21,275 nucleotides of DNA, taken from the NCBI GenBank assembly GCA_021828575.1, contig JAJZEL010000112.1, forward strand, positions 1,075-22,349. The letters are read 5' to 3'. Position 1 is the first letter of the stretch. Each line of letters opens with the position of its first letter. Under the pieces are notes generated by a model. That model saw only the letters and a list, made by a program, of their open reading frames with translations, searched no databases and was not told the DNA's origin. Below are positions 8,210 through 15,880 of the stretch, one piece after another. The DNA is from Pseudomonadota bacterium (lineage in GTDB: Bacteria > Pseudomonadota > Gammaproteobacteria > Burkholderiales > Ferrovaceae). The position numbers and the translations under genes are program-made.

Positions 8210-9312
8210 ATCGCACGGTACTGATCATGGCGGGAGGAACGGGGGGGCATGTGTTCCCTGCGCTTGCCTTGGCACGCCAGTTGCGTACCGAAGGATGGCA
8301 GGTGGTCTGGTTGGGCACTTCTGGCGGCATCGAGGCGCGTGTCGTGCCAGAGCAGGGGTTTCTGCTTGAAACGATCAACGTGGGGGGGGTGCGTGGCAAA
8401 GGTGCGTTGTCTGCATGGATGGCACCCTGGAGGGTTTTGCGGGCGTGTTTCCGAAGCATTGGGGTGTTCATGCAGCATCACCCTCATGTGGTCGTGGGCT
8501 TTGGTGGTTTCGCTTCCTTTCCTGGGGGGCTTGCAGCTGCCTTTCTGATGCGTCCCCTGGTCGTTCATGAACAGAATGCCGTGGCAGGGTTGACCAACCG
8601 TCTTCTTGCACCGTTTGCCAGTCGGGTGCTGGCAGGATTTCCGGCCGCTTTCCAGGCGCGGTCCACCCATCCTGTGTCACGCTGGTGGCCAGCGCCAAGG
8701 CGGGTGTCCTGGGTGGGTAATCCGGTCCGGGCGGACATTGCAGGACTTCCTTCGCCACAAGATCGGTTTGCCGGTCGTGAAGGCGTGCTTGAACTGCTGG
8801 TACTGGGTGGCAGTCAGGGGGCGCAGGCCCTCAACCGCCTGATTCCGGCAGCGCTTGCCCTGATTCCCGTCGCCGTGCGCCCCCGGGTGGTGCACCAGGG
8901 AGGGCAGCGCTGGCTGGACGAGTTGCGTGACCATTATCGGCACCACGAGGTTGAAGCGGATCTTCGGCCATTCATCGAGGACATGGCGGATGCCTATGCC
9001 CGATGCGATCTCGTGATTTGCCGTTCAGGGGCGCTGACGGTGGCCGAACTTGCCGCTGCTGGTGTGGGCAGCATTCTTGTGCCGTTTCCTGCCGCCGTGG
9101 ACGATCACCAGACTAAAAACGCCGAGTTTCTTGAGCAGAACGGGGCTGCTCGGGTCATGCCACAAGCGACCCTGGATCCGGTGCGACTGGCCTCCTGGTT
9201 GCAAGAAACCACGCGTCCGGCATTGCTGTCCATGGCCACGGCGGCTCGAGCACTCGCACGTCCCGAGGCTACGGAAGCCGTGGCAGGTGTTTGCAGGGAG
9301 TTGGCGGCATGA
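8206..9312 (+). CDS. murG: Lipid II synthase MurG (GlcNAc transferase)
   Basis: MurG transfers GlcNAc from UDP-GlcNAc to lipid I on the cytoplasmic face of the inner membrane. The 368-aa GT28 protein has the N-terminal glycine loop GGTGGH at 10-15, then GFGGFASFPGGLAA and HEQNAVAGLTNR. In the C-terminal half are GGSQGAQ at 201-207 and the donor-binding stretch RSGALTVAELAAAG through PFPAAVDDHQTKNA (Gln302). The ATG overlaps the ftsW stop and the stop overlaps the murC ATG, both as ATGA. No strong Shine-Dalgarno precedes the start, which again suggests coupling. A G7 run encodes the GG of the glycine loop and a G8 run lies at 8382-8389. Confidence 0.97.
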   Translation: MNRTVLIMAGGTGGHVFPALALARQLRTEGWQVVWLGTSGGIEARVVPEQGFLLETINVGGVRGKGALSAWMAPWRVLRACFRSIGVFMQHHPHVVVGFGGFASFPGGLAAAFLMRPLVVHEQNAVAGLTNRLLAPFASRVLAGFPAAFQARSTHPVSRWWPAPRRVSWVGNPVRADIAGLPSPQDRFAGREGVLELLVLGGSQGAQALNRLIPAALALIPVAVRPRVVHQGGQRWLDELRDHYRHHEVEADLRPFIEDMADAYARCDLVICRSGALTVAELAAAGVGSILVPFPAAVDDHQTKNAEFLEQNGAARVMPQATLDPVRLASWLQETTRPALLSMATAARALARPEATEAVAGVCRELAA

Positions 9313-10724
9313 GGCACAAGGTCAGACAGGTGCATTTTGTAGGCATTGGCGGTTCCGGCATGAGCGGGATCGCCGAAGTATTGCTCAATCTGGGATTTGA
9401 GGTGACGGGATCGGATCTGGGCAGCAATGCGGCCACTGCGCGGTTGTCCGGTCTCGGGGCACGCATATGGATGGGTCATGCAGCATCACATGTGGCAGGT
9501 GCCGATGTGGTTGTGGTGTCCACGGCAGTGGGTCAGGACAATCCCGAAGTCGTTGCGGCGCGGGAAGCACATGTCCCTGTCGTCCCCAGAGCCACCATGC
9601 TGGCAGAACTCATGCGCCTCAAACAGGGCATTGCCGTGGCAGGTACCCATGGCAAGACCACCACCACCAGTCTGGTGGCCAGTGTCCTGGCAGAGGCCGG
9701 ACTGGATCCCACCTTCGTGATTGGTGGAAGGCTGAACAGCGCCGGTGCGCATGCGGCCCTGGGCAGTGGAGACTATATCGTGGTGGAGGCGGATGAGTCG
9801 GATGCCTCATTCCTGGTGCTTCAGCCGGTCATGGCCGTGGTGACCAATGTGGATCAGGACCACATGGAAACCTACGGACACGATTTCAGCAAGCTGAAAT
9901 CCGCCTTTCTCGAATTCATTGATCATTTGCCGTTTTATGGTCTTGCGGTGCTGTGCATCGAGGATCCTGTGGTGCATGAATTGGTTGACCGGGTGTCCCG
10001 GCCCCTGCTGACTTATGGGTTTTCGGAAGAGGCGTCGCTCCGGGCGGTGAATGTGCAGGCCAGCGGTGGTCAGATGATGTTCCAGGTTGAAGTGCGCGCG
10101 GGAAGAAAGAAGGTGCTGGAACGCACGCTCGATGTGGTTCTGAATCTTCCAGGACGACACAACGTGCTGAATGCGCTGGCGGCCATCGGCATTGGCATGG
10201 AAGTGGGGGCGCCTTACCCTGCCATTGTCCGGGCCCTGGAAAAGTTTCGGGGCGTGGCTCGGCGTTTTCAACGGCATGGTGATTTGCCGTTGCCTTCTGG
10301 TGGTGTCTTTACGCTGGTAGATGATTATGGACATCACCCGGTGGAAATGGCCGCTACGCTGAATGCCGCCCGGGGTGCATTTCCAGGGCGCCGCCTGGTT
10401 CTGGCCTTTCAGCCGCACCGGTATACCCGTACTCGAGATTGTTTTTCGGATTTTGTGAATGTGTTGAAAACCGTGGATGTCCTGATCCTCCTGCCCGTGT
10501 ATGCAGCAGGCGAATCGCCTGTCGAAGGGGCAGACAGTCCAGCCCTGATGAATGCGTTGAGACAGTCAGGGTTTCAGGAGGGGCACCTGGTTCAGGAAGT
10601 GCAGGCGTTGCCCCGGCAGCTCATGGATATCCTGCAACCGGAAGATCTGCTGATCACCATGGGAGCAGGAAATATCGGACAGGTGCCTGCCCGGATGTTG
10701 GCAATGACGGAACAGGGAGGGTAA
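9309..10724 (+). CDS. murC: UDP-MurNAc:L-alanine ligase MurC
   Basis: MurC adds the first amino acid, L-alanine, to UDP-MurNAc. The chosen ATG at 9309 overlaps the murG stop (ATGA) and has a CAGGGAG Shine-Dalgarno at 9294-9300. A TTG further upstream at 9291 would lie within murG and is less likely. The 471-aa product has the UDP-binding loop FVGIGGSGMSG at 10-20, the ATP loop GTHGKT at 112-117, VVEADESDASF, the NVDQDHMETYG stretch and DDYGHHPVEM in the C-terminal domain. It is full length for the family. It ends two bases before the preferred GTG start of murB. Confidence 0.97.
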   Translation: MRHKVRQVHFVGIGGSGMSGIAEVLLNLGFEVTGSDLGSNAATARLSGLGARIWMGHAASHVAGADVVVVSTAVGQDNPEVVAAREAHVPVVPRATMLAELMRLKQGIAVAGTHGKTTTTSLVASVLAEAGLDPTFVIGGRLNSAGAHAALGSGDYIVVEADESDASFLVLQPVMAVVTNVDQDHMETYGHDFSKLKSAFLEFIDHLPFYGLAVLCIEDPVVHELVDRVSRPLLTYGFSEEASLRAVNVQASGGQMMFQVEVRAGRKKVLERTLDVVLNLPGRHNVLNALAAIGIGMEVGAPYPAIVRALEKFRGVARRFQRHGDLPLPSGGVFTLVDDYGHHPVEMAATLNAARGAFPGRRLVLAFQPHRYTRTRDCFSDFVNVLKTVDVLILLPVYAAGESPVEGADSPALMNALRQSGFQEGHLVQEVQALPRQLMDILQPEDLLITMGAGNIGQVPARMLAMTEQGG

Positions 10725-10726
10725 GG

Positions 10727-11668
10727 GTGGTGCAACTGGAACGGGGAAACCTGACCTGCCGCGAACCCATGGATCGTCACGTGAGCTGGCGTGCCGGGGG
10801 CGTGGCTGCACGCTGCTATGCACCCAGGAACAGGCAAGACCTGATTTCCTTTGTCACCGATCGTCCGGGAAGTGAAATGCTTTACGTGGTTGGCTTGGGC
10901 AGCAACCTGCTGGTGCGTGATGGAGGGCTGGATGCCACGGTGGTGCTGATGCACGGGGCGTTGCGCGAAACGGAAGTGAACCATGACGGGACGCACGGAA
11001 CCCTGCTGGATGTGGAAGCGGGTGTGGCGGCCCCCAAAGTGGCCCGCATGGCAGGCCGGATGGGTCTGGAAGGAGCTGAATTCCTGGCGGGCATACCCGG
11101 TACCTTGGGGGGGGCGCTGGCCATGAATGCGGGGTGCTACGGGTCACAGACCTGGGATCATGTGGTGTCGGTCATGACCCTGGACCGGAATGGAAAAGTG
11201 CGTGTGCGTCAACCGGACGACTATGACATCGGTTATCGGCACGTTGCCCTGAAAGAGGTGGTCACCGGGGGGCTGGAACCTGGAGGTGAATGGTTCCTGT
11301 CTGCGCGGTTGGCGTTTACTCCTGGTAGCGCGGCGCGGGCACGGGAAAAAATGCGGGATCTGCTGTCCAGGCGGGTGGCGACGCAGCCATTGGATCAGCC
11401 CAATGCGGGTTCCATCTTCCGCAATCCGGAAGGGGGTTTTGCCGCTCGACTCATTGAATCATGCGGGCTCAAGGGAGCGCGGGTGGGACAGGCACAGGTG
11501 TCGCCACGCCACGCAAATTTCATCGTGAATCTGGGCGGTGCCACCGCCAGCGATATCGAATCGCTCATTCTGGAAGTTCAGGAAGAGGTGTGGGCGCGCC
11601 AGGGTGTGAAGCTGGTCATGGAAGTGCGCATAGTGGGACAGTCGGAAAAACAGGCGGAGGTGGCGTGA
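10727..11668 (+). CDS. murB: UDP-N-acetylenolpyruvoylglucosamine reductase MurB (type II-like)
   Basis: MurB is an FAD-dependent, NADPH-using reductase that forms UDP-MurNAc. The frame is open far into murC, but the Shine-Dalgarno GGGAGG at 10715-10720 points to the adjacent GTG codons at 10727 or 10730. From 10727 the product is 313 aa. FAD-site motifs are GLGSNLLVRDGG and EFLAGIPGTLGGALAMNAG. GSIF with Ser229 matches the proton-donor serine, and Glu299 in EVRIVG matches the catalytic glutamate. The short C-terminal part (GLKGARVGQAQVSPRHANFIVN) resembles type II MurB, which lacks the extra loop of the E. coli enzyme. An ATG at 10769 would cut into the conserved N-terminus. ftsQ begins one base after the stop, so no ddl gene intervenes. 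Confidence 0.96.
   Translation: MVQLERGNLTCREPMDRHVSWRAGGVAARCYAPRNRQDLISFVTDRPGSEMLYVVGLGSNLLVRDGGLDATVVLMHGALRETEVNHDGTHGTLLDVEAGVAAPKVARMAGRMGLEGAEFLAGIPGTLGGALAMNAGCYGSQTWDHVVSVMTLDRNGKVRVRQPDDYDIGYRHVALKEVVTGGLEPGGEWFLSARLAFTPGSAARAREKMRDLLSRRVATQPLDQPNAGSIFRNPEGGFAARLIESCGLKGARVGQAQVSPRHANFIVNLGGATASDIESLILEVQEEVWARQGVKLVMEVRIVGQSEKQAEVA
11656..11662 (+). promoter_or_regulatory. Strong Shine-Dalgarno for ftsQ
   Basis: GGAGGTG stands 7 bases before the ATG at 11670 and lies within the last codons of murB. It supports this start over a later in-frame ATG at about residue 22. Confidence 0.8.
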
Positions 11669-11669
11669 C

Positions 11670-12485
11670 ATGGCTGTGTTGAGCGTGCCTTCATTGAAAA
11701 ACACTGGACGCCGTGGTACCCGGAAGGGAACCATGGGAGCCCGGCGAAGACAGGACCGGCAACCTGTTGCCTGGTGGCCCTTGTTAAGGAAGCTGTCCAT
11801 CACCCTGGCAAGAGCACTGATCCTCGGGTTGGTGCTAGCCATGCTGCTGGCCTCCCTATCATGGGCAATCCGGCGTCCCATGTTCGAGCTCCGGAGGGTC
11901 ATGGTCACAGGAAACCTGCAGCAGGTGGATCGCGAGTTGCTGGTCAAGCGAGTGAAGAACATGCATGGCAATTTTTTTACCCTCAATCTGGGGGACGCTG
12001 CACAGGAACTGAAAACCATACCCTGGGTGCGCATGGCAAGTTTTCGTCGCCTCTGGCCGGATGGTGTCGAAGTGATGGTGGAGGAGCAGCAACCCATGGC
12101 CCGCTGGGGTGGTGATGGTCTGGTCAATCGGCAGGGGGAACTGTTCGAGGGGGAAACCACTCAGGTATTGCCGCAATTGTACGGGCCGGAAGGGGGTCAA
12201 GCCAGAATGCTGACGGAACTGGAACAGTTTGAACAGGAGCTGGCACCCATCGGGGAACGTGTGGACTCTCTGGAGTTGTCCGAACGCGGGTCGTGGACGA
12301 TACATCTGGCCAGCGGCTTCAGTCTGCTGTTGGGGAGAACGGAGGTACACCAGCGCCTGTCACGGTTTGTGAGTGTCTGGACACAGGTGTTTGGCGGCAA
12401 TTCCCCTCATGGGGGCTGGGCAGATTTGCGTTATCCCAAGGGGTTCGCCCTGCATCCGGAAGGTGGTGGGGGAGGGGTGTCATGA
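11670..12485 (+). CDS. ftsQ: Cell division protein FtsQ
   Basis: FtsQ is a bitopic inner-membrane protein that links early and late divisome proteins through the FtsQBL complex. The 271-aa product has a basic cytoplasmic tail (GRRGTRKG, GARRRQDR), one membrane span at about residues 46-66, and a periplasmic POTRA domain starting with FELRRVMVTGNLQQVDRELL. IPWVRMASFRRLWPDGVEVMVEEQQPMARW is the typical FtsQ stretch that follows, ahead of the beta domain. It lies directly after murB, where many Betaproteobacteria have ddlB, and overlaps ftsA by ATGA. Identification rests on topology, the POTRA-like sequence and position. Confidence 0.95.
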   Translation: MAVLSVPSLKNTGRRGTRKGTMGARRRQDRQPVAWWPLLRKLSITLARALILGLVLAMLLASLSWAIRRPMFELRRVMVTGNLQQVDRELLVKRVKNMHGNFFTLNLGDAAQELKTIPWVRMASFRRLWPDGVEVMVEEQQPMARWGGDGLVNRQGELFEGETTQVLPQLYGPEGGQARMLTELEQFEQELAPIGERVDSLELSERGSWTIHLASGFSLLLGRTEVHQRLSRFVSVWTQVFGGNSPHGGWADLRYPKGFALHPEGGGGGVS

Positions 12486-13726
12486 ATACGAAAAACCGCG
12501 AAACGCGCACACTGATTGCCGCCCTTGACATTGGGACTTCGAAGATCGTGGCTGTTGTGGCCGAAGTATTGCCTGACGGTGGTGGCTTTGAGGTGATCGG
12601 CATTGGCCAGCATCCATCGCGGGGACTCAAGCGTGGCATGGTCATCAACATCGAATCTACCGTGGGTTCCATCCAGAGGGCGCTGGAAGATGCTGAACTC
12701 ATGGCCAACGTGAAGATCAGTGACGTCATCACCGGGATTGCGGGGAGCCATATCAGGAGCTTCAACTCCCACGGCATGGTGGCCATACAGGATAAGGAGG
12801 TCAAGGCTTCCGATGTGGATCGTGTACTGGAAACGGCTCGTGCGGTCAGTATCCCCACAGATCAGCAGGTGCTTCATGTGCTGACACAGGAATACATCAT
12901 TGATGGTCAGGACGGTGTTCGTGAACCTGTGGGCATGAGTGGTGTGCGCATGGAAGTGAAGGTGCACATCGTGACGGGTGCCGTTTCGGCCGCCCAGAAC
13001 ATCATGAAGTGCGTGCGTCGTTGTGGCCTGGAAGTGCGCGAACTGGTTTTGCAGCCTCTGGCTTCTGCACAAGCCGTGTTGACGGAAGATGAACGTGACC
13101 TGGGGGTCTGTCTGGTGGACATCGGTGGGGGAACCACGGACATCGCGGTTTTTGTGCAAGGCGCCATTCGACACACGGCAGTCATCCCCATCGCAGGGGA
13201 CCAGATCACCAATGACATCGCCATGGCGCTTCGCACGCCCACTGGAGCAGCCGAGGATCTCAAGATGACACATGGCTGTGCCTTGCGCCAGTTGGCAAGC
13301 GCAAGCCAGATGGTGGATGTGCCGGGTGTGGGCGACCGGGGAACCCGACAGTTGTCACGCCACACCCTGGCGGAAGTCATCGAGCCACGTGTGGAGGAAC
13401 TATTTACGCTGATCCAGGCGGAGTTGAGGCGCAGTGGTTTCGAGGAACTCCTGTCATCCGGCATCGTGCTGACGGGTGGCGCCAGCGCCATGAGCGGAAT
13501 GCTCGAGCTTGGTGAGGAAATTTTTCATATGCCTGTGCGCGTGGGATCTCCCTCGTATCGCGGGCCGTTGTCAGAAGTGGCACGCAATCCCAGGTTTGCC
13601 ACTGTCATGGGGTTGTTGATGTCGGGCATGGAACAGCATCAGAAGTCACAAGTGTTGCGTACAGGCATCAGTACGTTTTCGCAAGTGCTGGAACGCATGA
13701 AGAACTGGTTCAAGGGTGCATTTTAA
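12482..13726 (+). CDS. ftsA: Cell division protein FtsA
   Basis: FtsA is an actin-fold ATPase that tethers FtsZ to the membrane and recruits later divisome proteins. The start is the ATG at 12482, overlapping the ftsQ stop, with a GGAGGGG Shine-Dalgarno at 12471-12477. The frame extends upstream into ftsQ, but those codons do not look like FtsA. The 414-aa product has the phosphate-1 motif DIGTSK at 16-21, the 1C-domain segment around GIAGSHIRSFNSHG, the phosphate-2 motif DIGGGTTD at 213-220, and the adenosine motif GIVLTGGAS at 327-335. It ends with an amphipathic membrane-targeting helix (LERMKNWFKGAF). A 41-base spacer separates it from ftsZ. Confidence 0.98.
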   Translation: MNTKNRETRTLIAALDIGTSKIVAVVAEVLPDGGGFEVIGIGQHPSRGLKRGMVINIESTVGSIQRALEDAELMANVKISDVITGIAGSHIRSFNSHGMVAIQDKEVKASDVDRVLETARAVSIPTDQQVLHVLTQEYIIDGQDGVREPVGMSGVRMEVKVHIVTGAVSAAQNIMKCVRRCGLEVRELVLQPLASAQAVLTEDERDLGVCLVDIGGGTTDIAVFVQGAIRHTAVIPIAGDQITNDIAMALRTPTGAAEDLKMTHGCALRQLASASQMVDVPGVGDRGTRQLSRHTLAEVIEPRVEELFTLIQAELRRSGFEELLSSGIVLTGGASAMSGMLELGEEIFHMPVRVGSPSYRGPLSEVARNPRFATVMGLLMSGMEQHQKSQVLRTGISTFSQVLERMKNWFKGAF

Positions 13727-13767
13727 ATTTTAGGCAGTATCCGTTTTCACGGGAAGGAGACCCGATT
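13727..13767 (+). promoter_or_regulatory. ftsA-ftsZ spacer with strong Shine-Dalgarno
   Basis: This is the longest non-coding gap within the + strand dcw run. It starts with an AT-rich patch that includes the ftsA stop (ATTTTAAATTTTAG) and carries AAGGAG at 13754-13759, 8 bases before the ftsZ ATG. No convincing -35/-10 pair is seen. It probably raises ftsZ translation over that of its neighbours, which is an inference from the ribosome binding site. Confidence 0.6.
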
Positions 13768-14922
13768 ATGTCAAATTTTGAAATTCAGGAATGTGAAATA
13801 CCGGAAGCGATCATCAAGGTCATCGGTGTGGGTGGGTGTGGTGGAAACGCTGTGGATCACATGATCTTGCGGGGGGTTTCCGGTGTGGAATTCATTGCCA
13901 TGAACACCGATAGCCAGGCGCTCAAGCGTAGCAAGGCGAACAAGACATTGCAGCTTGGTGCTGCGCTGACCAAGGGATTGGGTGCCGGGGCCAACCCCGA
14001 GGTGGGCCGGCAGGCTGCGGAAGCCGATAGGGACCGCATTGCCGAGATGATTTCAGGTTCGGACATGCTGTTCATCACGGCGGGCATGGGGGGCGGCACG
14101 GGAACAGGGGCTGCACCCGTGGTGGCTGAAGTGGCGCGCGAGTATGGCATTCTCACCGTGGCTGTTGTGACCAAACCCTTCAATTTCGAAGGCCGGCGCA
14201 TGCGTTCTGCGCTGGATGGCATTGAGCAGTTGTCTGCCTTGGTGGACTCCCTGATCATCATCCCGAACGAAAAGCTGCTGACCGTTCTTGGAGAGGATGT
14301 GAGCATGCTGGATGCCTACCGTTCCGCGAACGACGTGCTGCAAGGAGCGGTAGCAGGCATCGCAGAAGTCATCAACTGCCCCGGCCTGGTGAACGTGGAT
14401 TTTGCTGACGTTCGCACTGTCATGTCGGAAATGGGGGTTGCCATGATGGGGTCCGCCGTGGCCACGGGTGTGGACCGTGCCCATGTGGCCGCTCAGCAGG
14501 CCATTGCCAGTCCCTTGCTGGAGGATGTCAACCTGACCGGTGCACGAGGCGTACTGGTCAATATTACCGCCAGTCAGGGCATGAAACTCAAGGAAGTTCA
14601 TGACATCATGAACACCATTCGTTCCTTCACGGCGGAAGATGCCACGGTCATTTTTGGCAGTGTCGTGGACGACACCATGGGCGAGTCCTTGCGGGTGACC
14701 ATAGTGGCCACGGGCCTGGGTGCTCCGATCAAGCGTTCCCAGCCTCAGCCATTGATGGTGGTGCGGACCGGAACGGACAATGCAGGCGTGCAGGTGGACT
14801 ACGACAACCTGGAACAGCCTGCCGTCATTCGGCGTGGTCGCAGTTCGACAGTGGAAGCCATGCGCGATAGCGGGATGGACCTGCTGGATATTCCGGCATT
14901 TCTGCGAAAACAGGCGGACTGA
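13768..14922 (+). CDS. ftsZ: Tubulin-like cell division GTPase FtsZ
   Basis: FtsZ polymerises into the cytokinetic Z-ring and recruits the divisome. The 384-aa product has the N-terminal GVGGCGGNAVDHMI segment, the GTP tubulin signature GGGTGTG at 108-114 with AAPVVAEVA after it, and the T7 synergy loop NVDFADV from residue 209 (Asp211 and Asp214). The linker is short. The C-terminal peptide LDIPAFLRKQAD matches the conserved tail that binds FtsA and other partners. The ATG follows a clear AAGGAG site. The stop codon TGA at 14920-14922 doubles as the TGn of the extended -10 box before lpxC. Confidence 0.99.
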   Translation: MSNFEIQECEIPEAIIKVIGVGGCGGNAVDHMILRGVSGVEFIAMNTDSQALKRSKANKTLQLGAALTKGLGAGANPEVGRQAAEADRDRIAEMISGSDMLFITAGMGGGTGTGAAPVVAEVAREYGILTVAVVTKPFNFEGRRMRSALDGIEQLSALVDSLIIIPNEKLLTVLGEDVSMLDAYRSANDVLQGAVAGIAEVINCPGLVNVDFADVRTVMSEMGVAMMGSAVATGVDRAHVAAQQAIASPLLEDVNLTGARGVLVNITASQGMKLKEVHDIMNTIRSFTAEDATVIFGSVVDDTMGESLRVTIVATGLGAPIKRSQPQPLMVVRTGTDNAGVQVDYDNLEQPAVIRRGRSSTVEAMRDSGMDLLDIPAFLRKQAD

Positions 14923-14928
14923 TATAAT
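14920..14928 (+). promoter_or_regulatory. Extended -10 promoter before lpxC
   Basis: TGATATAAT is a perfect extended -10 element (TGn then TATAAT at 14923-14928). Its first three bases are the ftsZ stop codon. No good -35 hexamer is visible 16-18 bases upstream, but extended -10 promoters can work without one. The predicted transcription start, about 7 bases downstream, falls on the A of the lpxC ATG at 14935. Promoter activity is inferred, not shown. Confidence 0.55.
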
Positions 14929-14934
14929 GGGCAC

Positions 14935-15858
14935 ATGTTGAAACAGAGAACACTCAAGGCCCCGGTCAAAACCACTGGAGTGGGTCTTCACACCGGTATC
15001 AAGGTGGTGCTGAACATCCGCCCTGCGCCGGTGGATACGGGAATCCTTTTCGTGCGGTCCGATCTTCCGGGGGCGCCGGTCGTTCCTGCCTTGGCGGGAA
15101 ATGTGACGGACACCCGGATGTCCACAGTGATCGAAGCGGGCGCTGCTCGCGTGGGCACCATCGAACACCTCATGTCGGCTTTTTCGGGGTTGGGGGTGGA
15201 CAATGCCATCGTGGACGTTTCAGGAGCAGAAGTGCCCATTTTGGATGGGAGTTCTGGACCTTTCGTGTTTCTCATCCAGTCCGTCGGTCTGGTGGAGCAG
15301 GCCGCATCCAAGCGTTACATTCGTGTGCTTCGACCACTGGAAGTCACGCAGGGTGACAAGCGTGCCCGTTTTGAACCCCATGAAGGATTCAAGGTGACTT
15401 ACGAAGGCCAGTTCAGGCATCCGGCTTTTGAGAAAATGGGGTCGTCCGTTACAGTGGATTTTGCCGACACCTCCTATGTGAAGGAAGTGGCCAGAGCCCG
15501 TACATTCGGGTTTACCCAGGAGGTGGAAATGCTTCGCAACCAGGGATTGGCGCTGGGAGGAAGCTTGGAAAATGCCATCGTGATGGATGAGTTTCGGGTG
15601 CTGAACGCAGATGGATTGCGTTTTACTGACGAGTTTCTGCGGCACAAGATACTGGATGCACTGGGAGATCTCTATCTTCTGGGGCATCCGCTGATTGGTT
15701 CATTCCTGGGCCACAAGTCCGGGCATGCCCTCAACAATGTGGCTGCCCGTGCCCTGCTTGAAGACAAGACCGCCTGGCGTTTCGTCACGTTCACTGACAA
15801 GGACCCCCTGCCGTCTTCGTTTATTGAGCCTCTGCCGCAAACCCAGCCTGCCTTTTGA
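14935..15858 (+). CDS. lpxC: UDP-3-O-acyl-GlcNAc deacetylase LpxC
   Basis: LpxC catalyses the first committed step of lipid A synthesis, a zinc-dependent deacetylation in the cytoplasm. The 307-aa product opens with LKAPVKTTGVGLHTG. Probable zinc ligands are His78 (in TIEHLMSA), His237 and Asp241 (in HKILDALGD). Glu77 is the likely general base, and His264 in GHKSGHALN is the other catalytic histidine. EVPILDGSSGPF is the usual substrate-tunnel motif. The ATG lies 12 bases after ftsZ, with no Shine-Dalgarno and a -10 box ending 6 bases before it, so a leaderless transcript is possible. The gene converges on the DUF721 gene with 12 bases between them. Confidence 0.98.
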   Translation: MLKQRTLKAPVKTTGVGLHTGIKVVLNIRPAPVDTGILFVRSDLPGAPVVPALAGNVTDTRMSTVIEAGAARVGTIEHLMSAFSGLGVDNAIVDVSGAEVPILDGSSGPFVFLIQSVGLVEQAASKRYIRVLRPLEVTQGDKRARFEPHEGFKVTYEGQFRHPAFEKMGSSVTVDFADTSYVKEVARARTFGFTQEVEMLRNQGLALGGSLENAIVMDEFRVLNADGLRFTDEFLRHKILDALGDLYLLGHPLIGSFLGHKSGHALNNVAARALLEDKTAWRFVTFTDKDPLPSSFIEPLPQTQPAF

Positions 15859-15880
15859 GCAGGAGGCGGCTCAGGCGATT
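15846..15880. terminator. Possible weak bidirectional terminator between lpxC and the DUF721 gene
   Basis: Two small inverted repeats are seen: CCTGC at 15847-15851 with GCAGG at 15859-15863, and GCCTG at 15846-15850 with CAGGC at 15872-15876, the latter followed by GATTTTT. They overlap the ends of both convergent genes. The stems are short and exclude one another, so this is only a candidate. Confidence 0.25.

Noticed and set aside
10439..10726. A longer MurB start within murC
   Set aside because: The added codons do not resemble MurB, and the Shine-Dalgarno at 10715-10720 points to the GTG pair at 10727/10730.
5076..11114. Phase variation at the G runs
   Set aside because: The runs lie in essential cell-wall genes where an off state would be lethal, so switching is not a sensible reading.
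14053..15168. A 371-codon open frame on the - strand across ftsZ and lpxC
   Set aside because: It crosses the boundary of two well-supported + strand genes and encodes a His-rich, low-complexity product.
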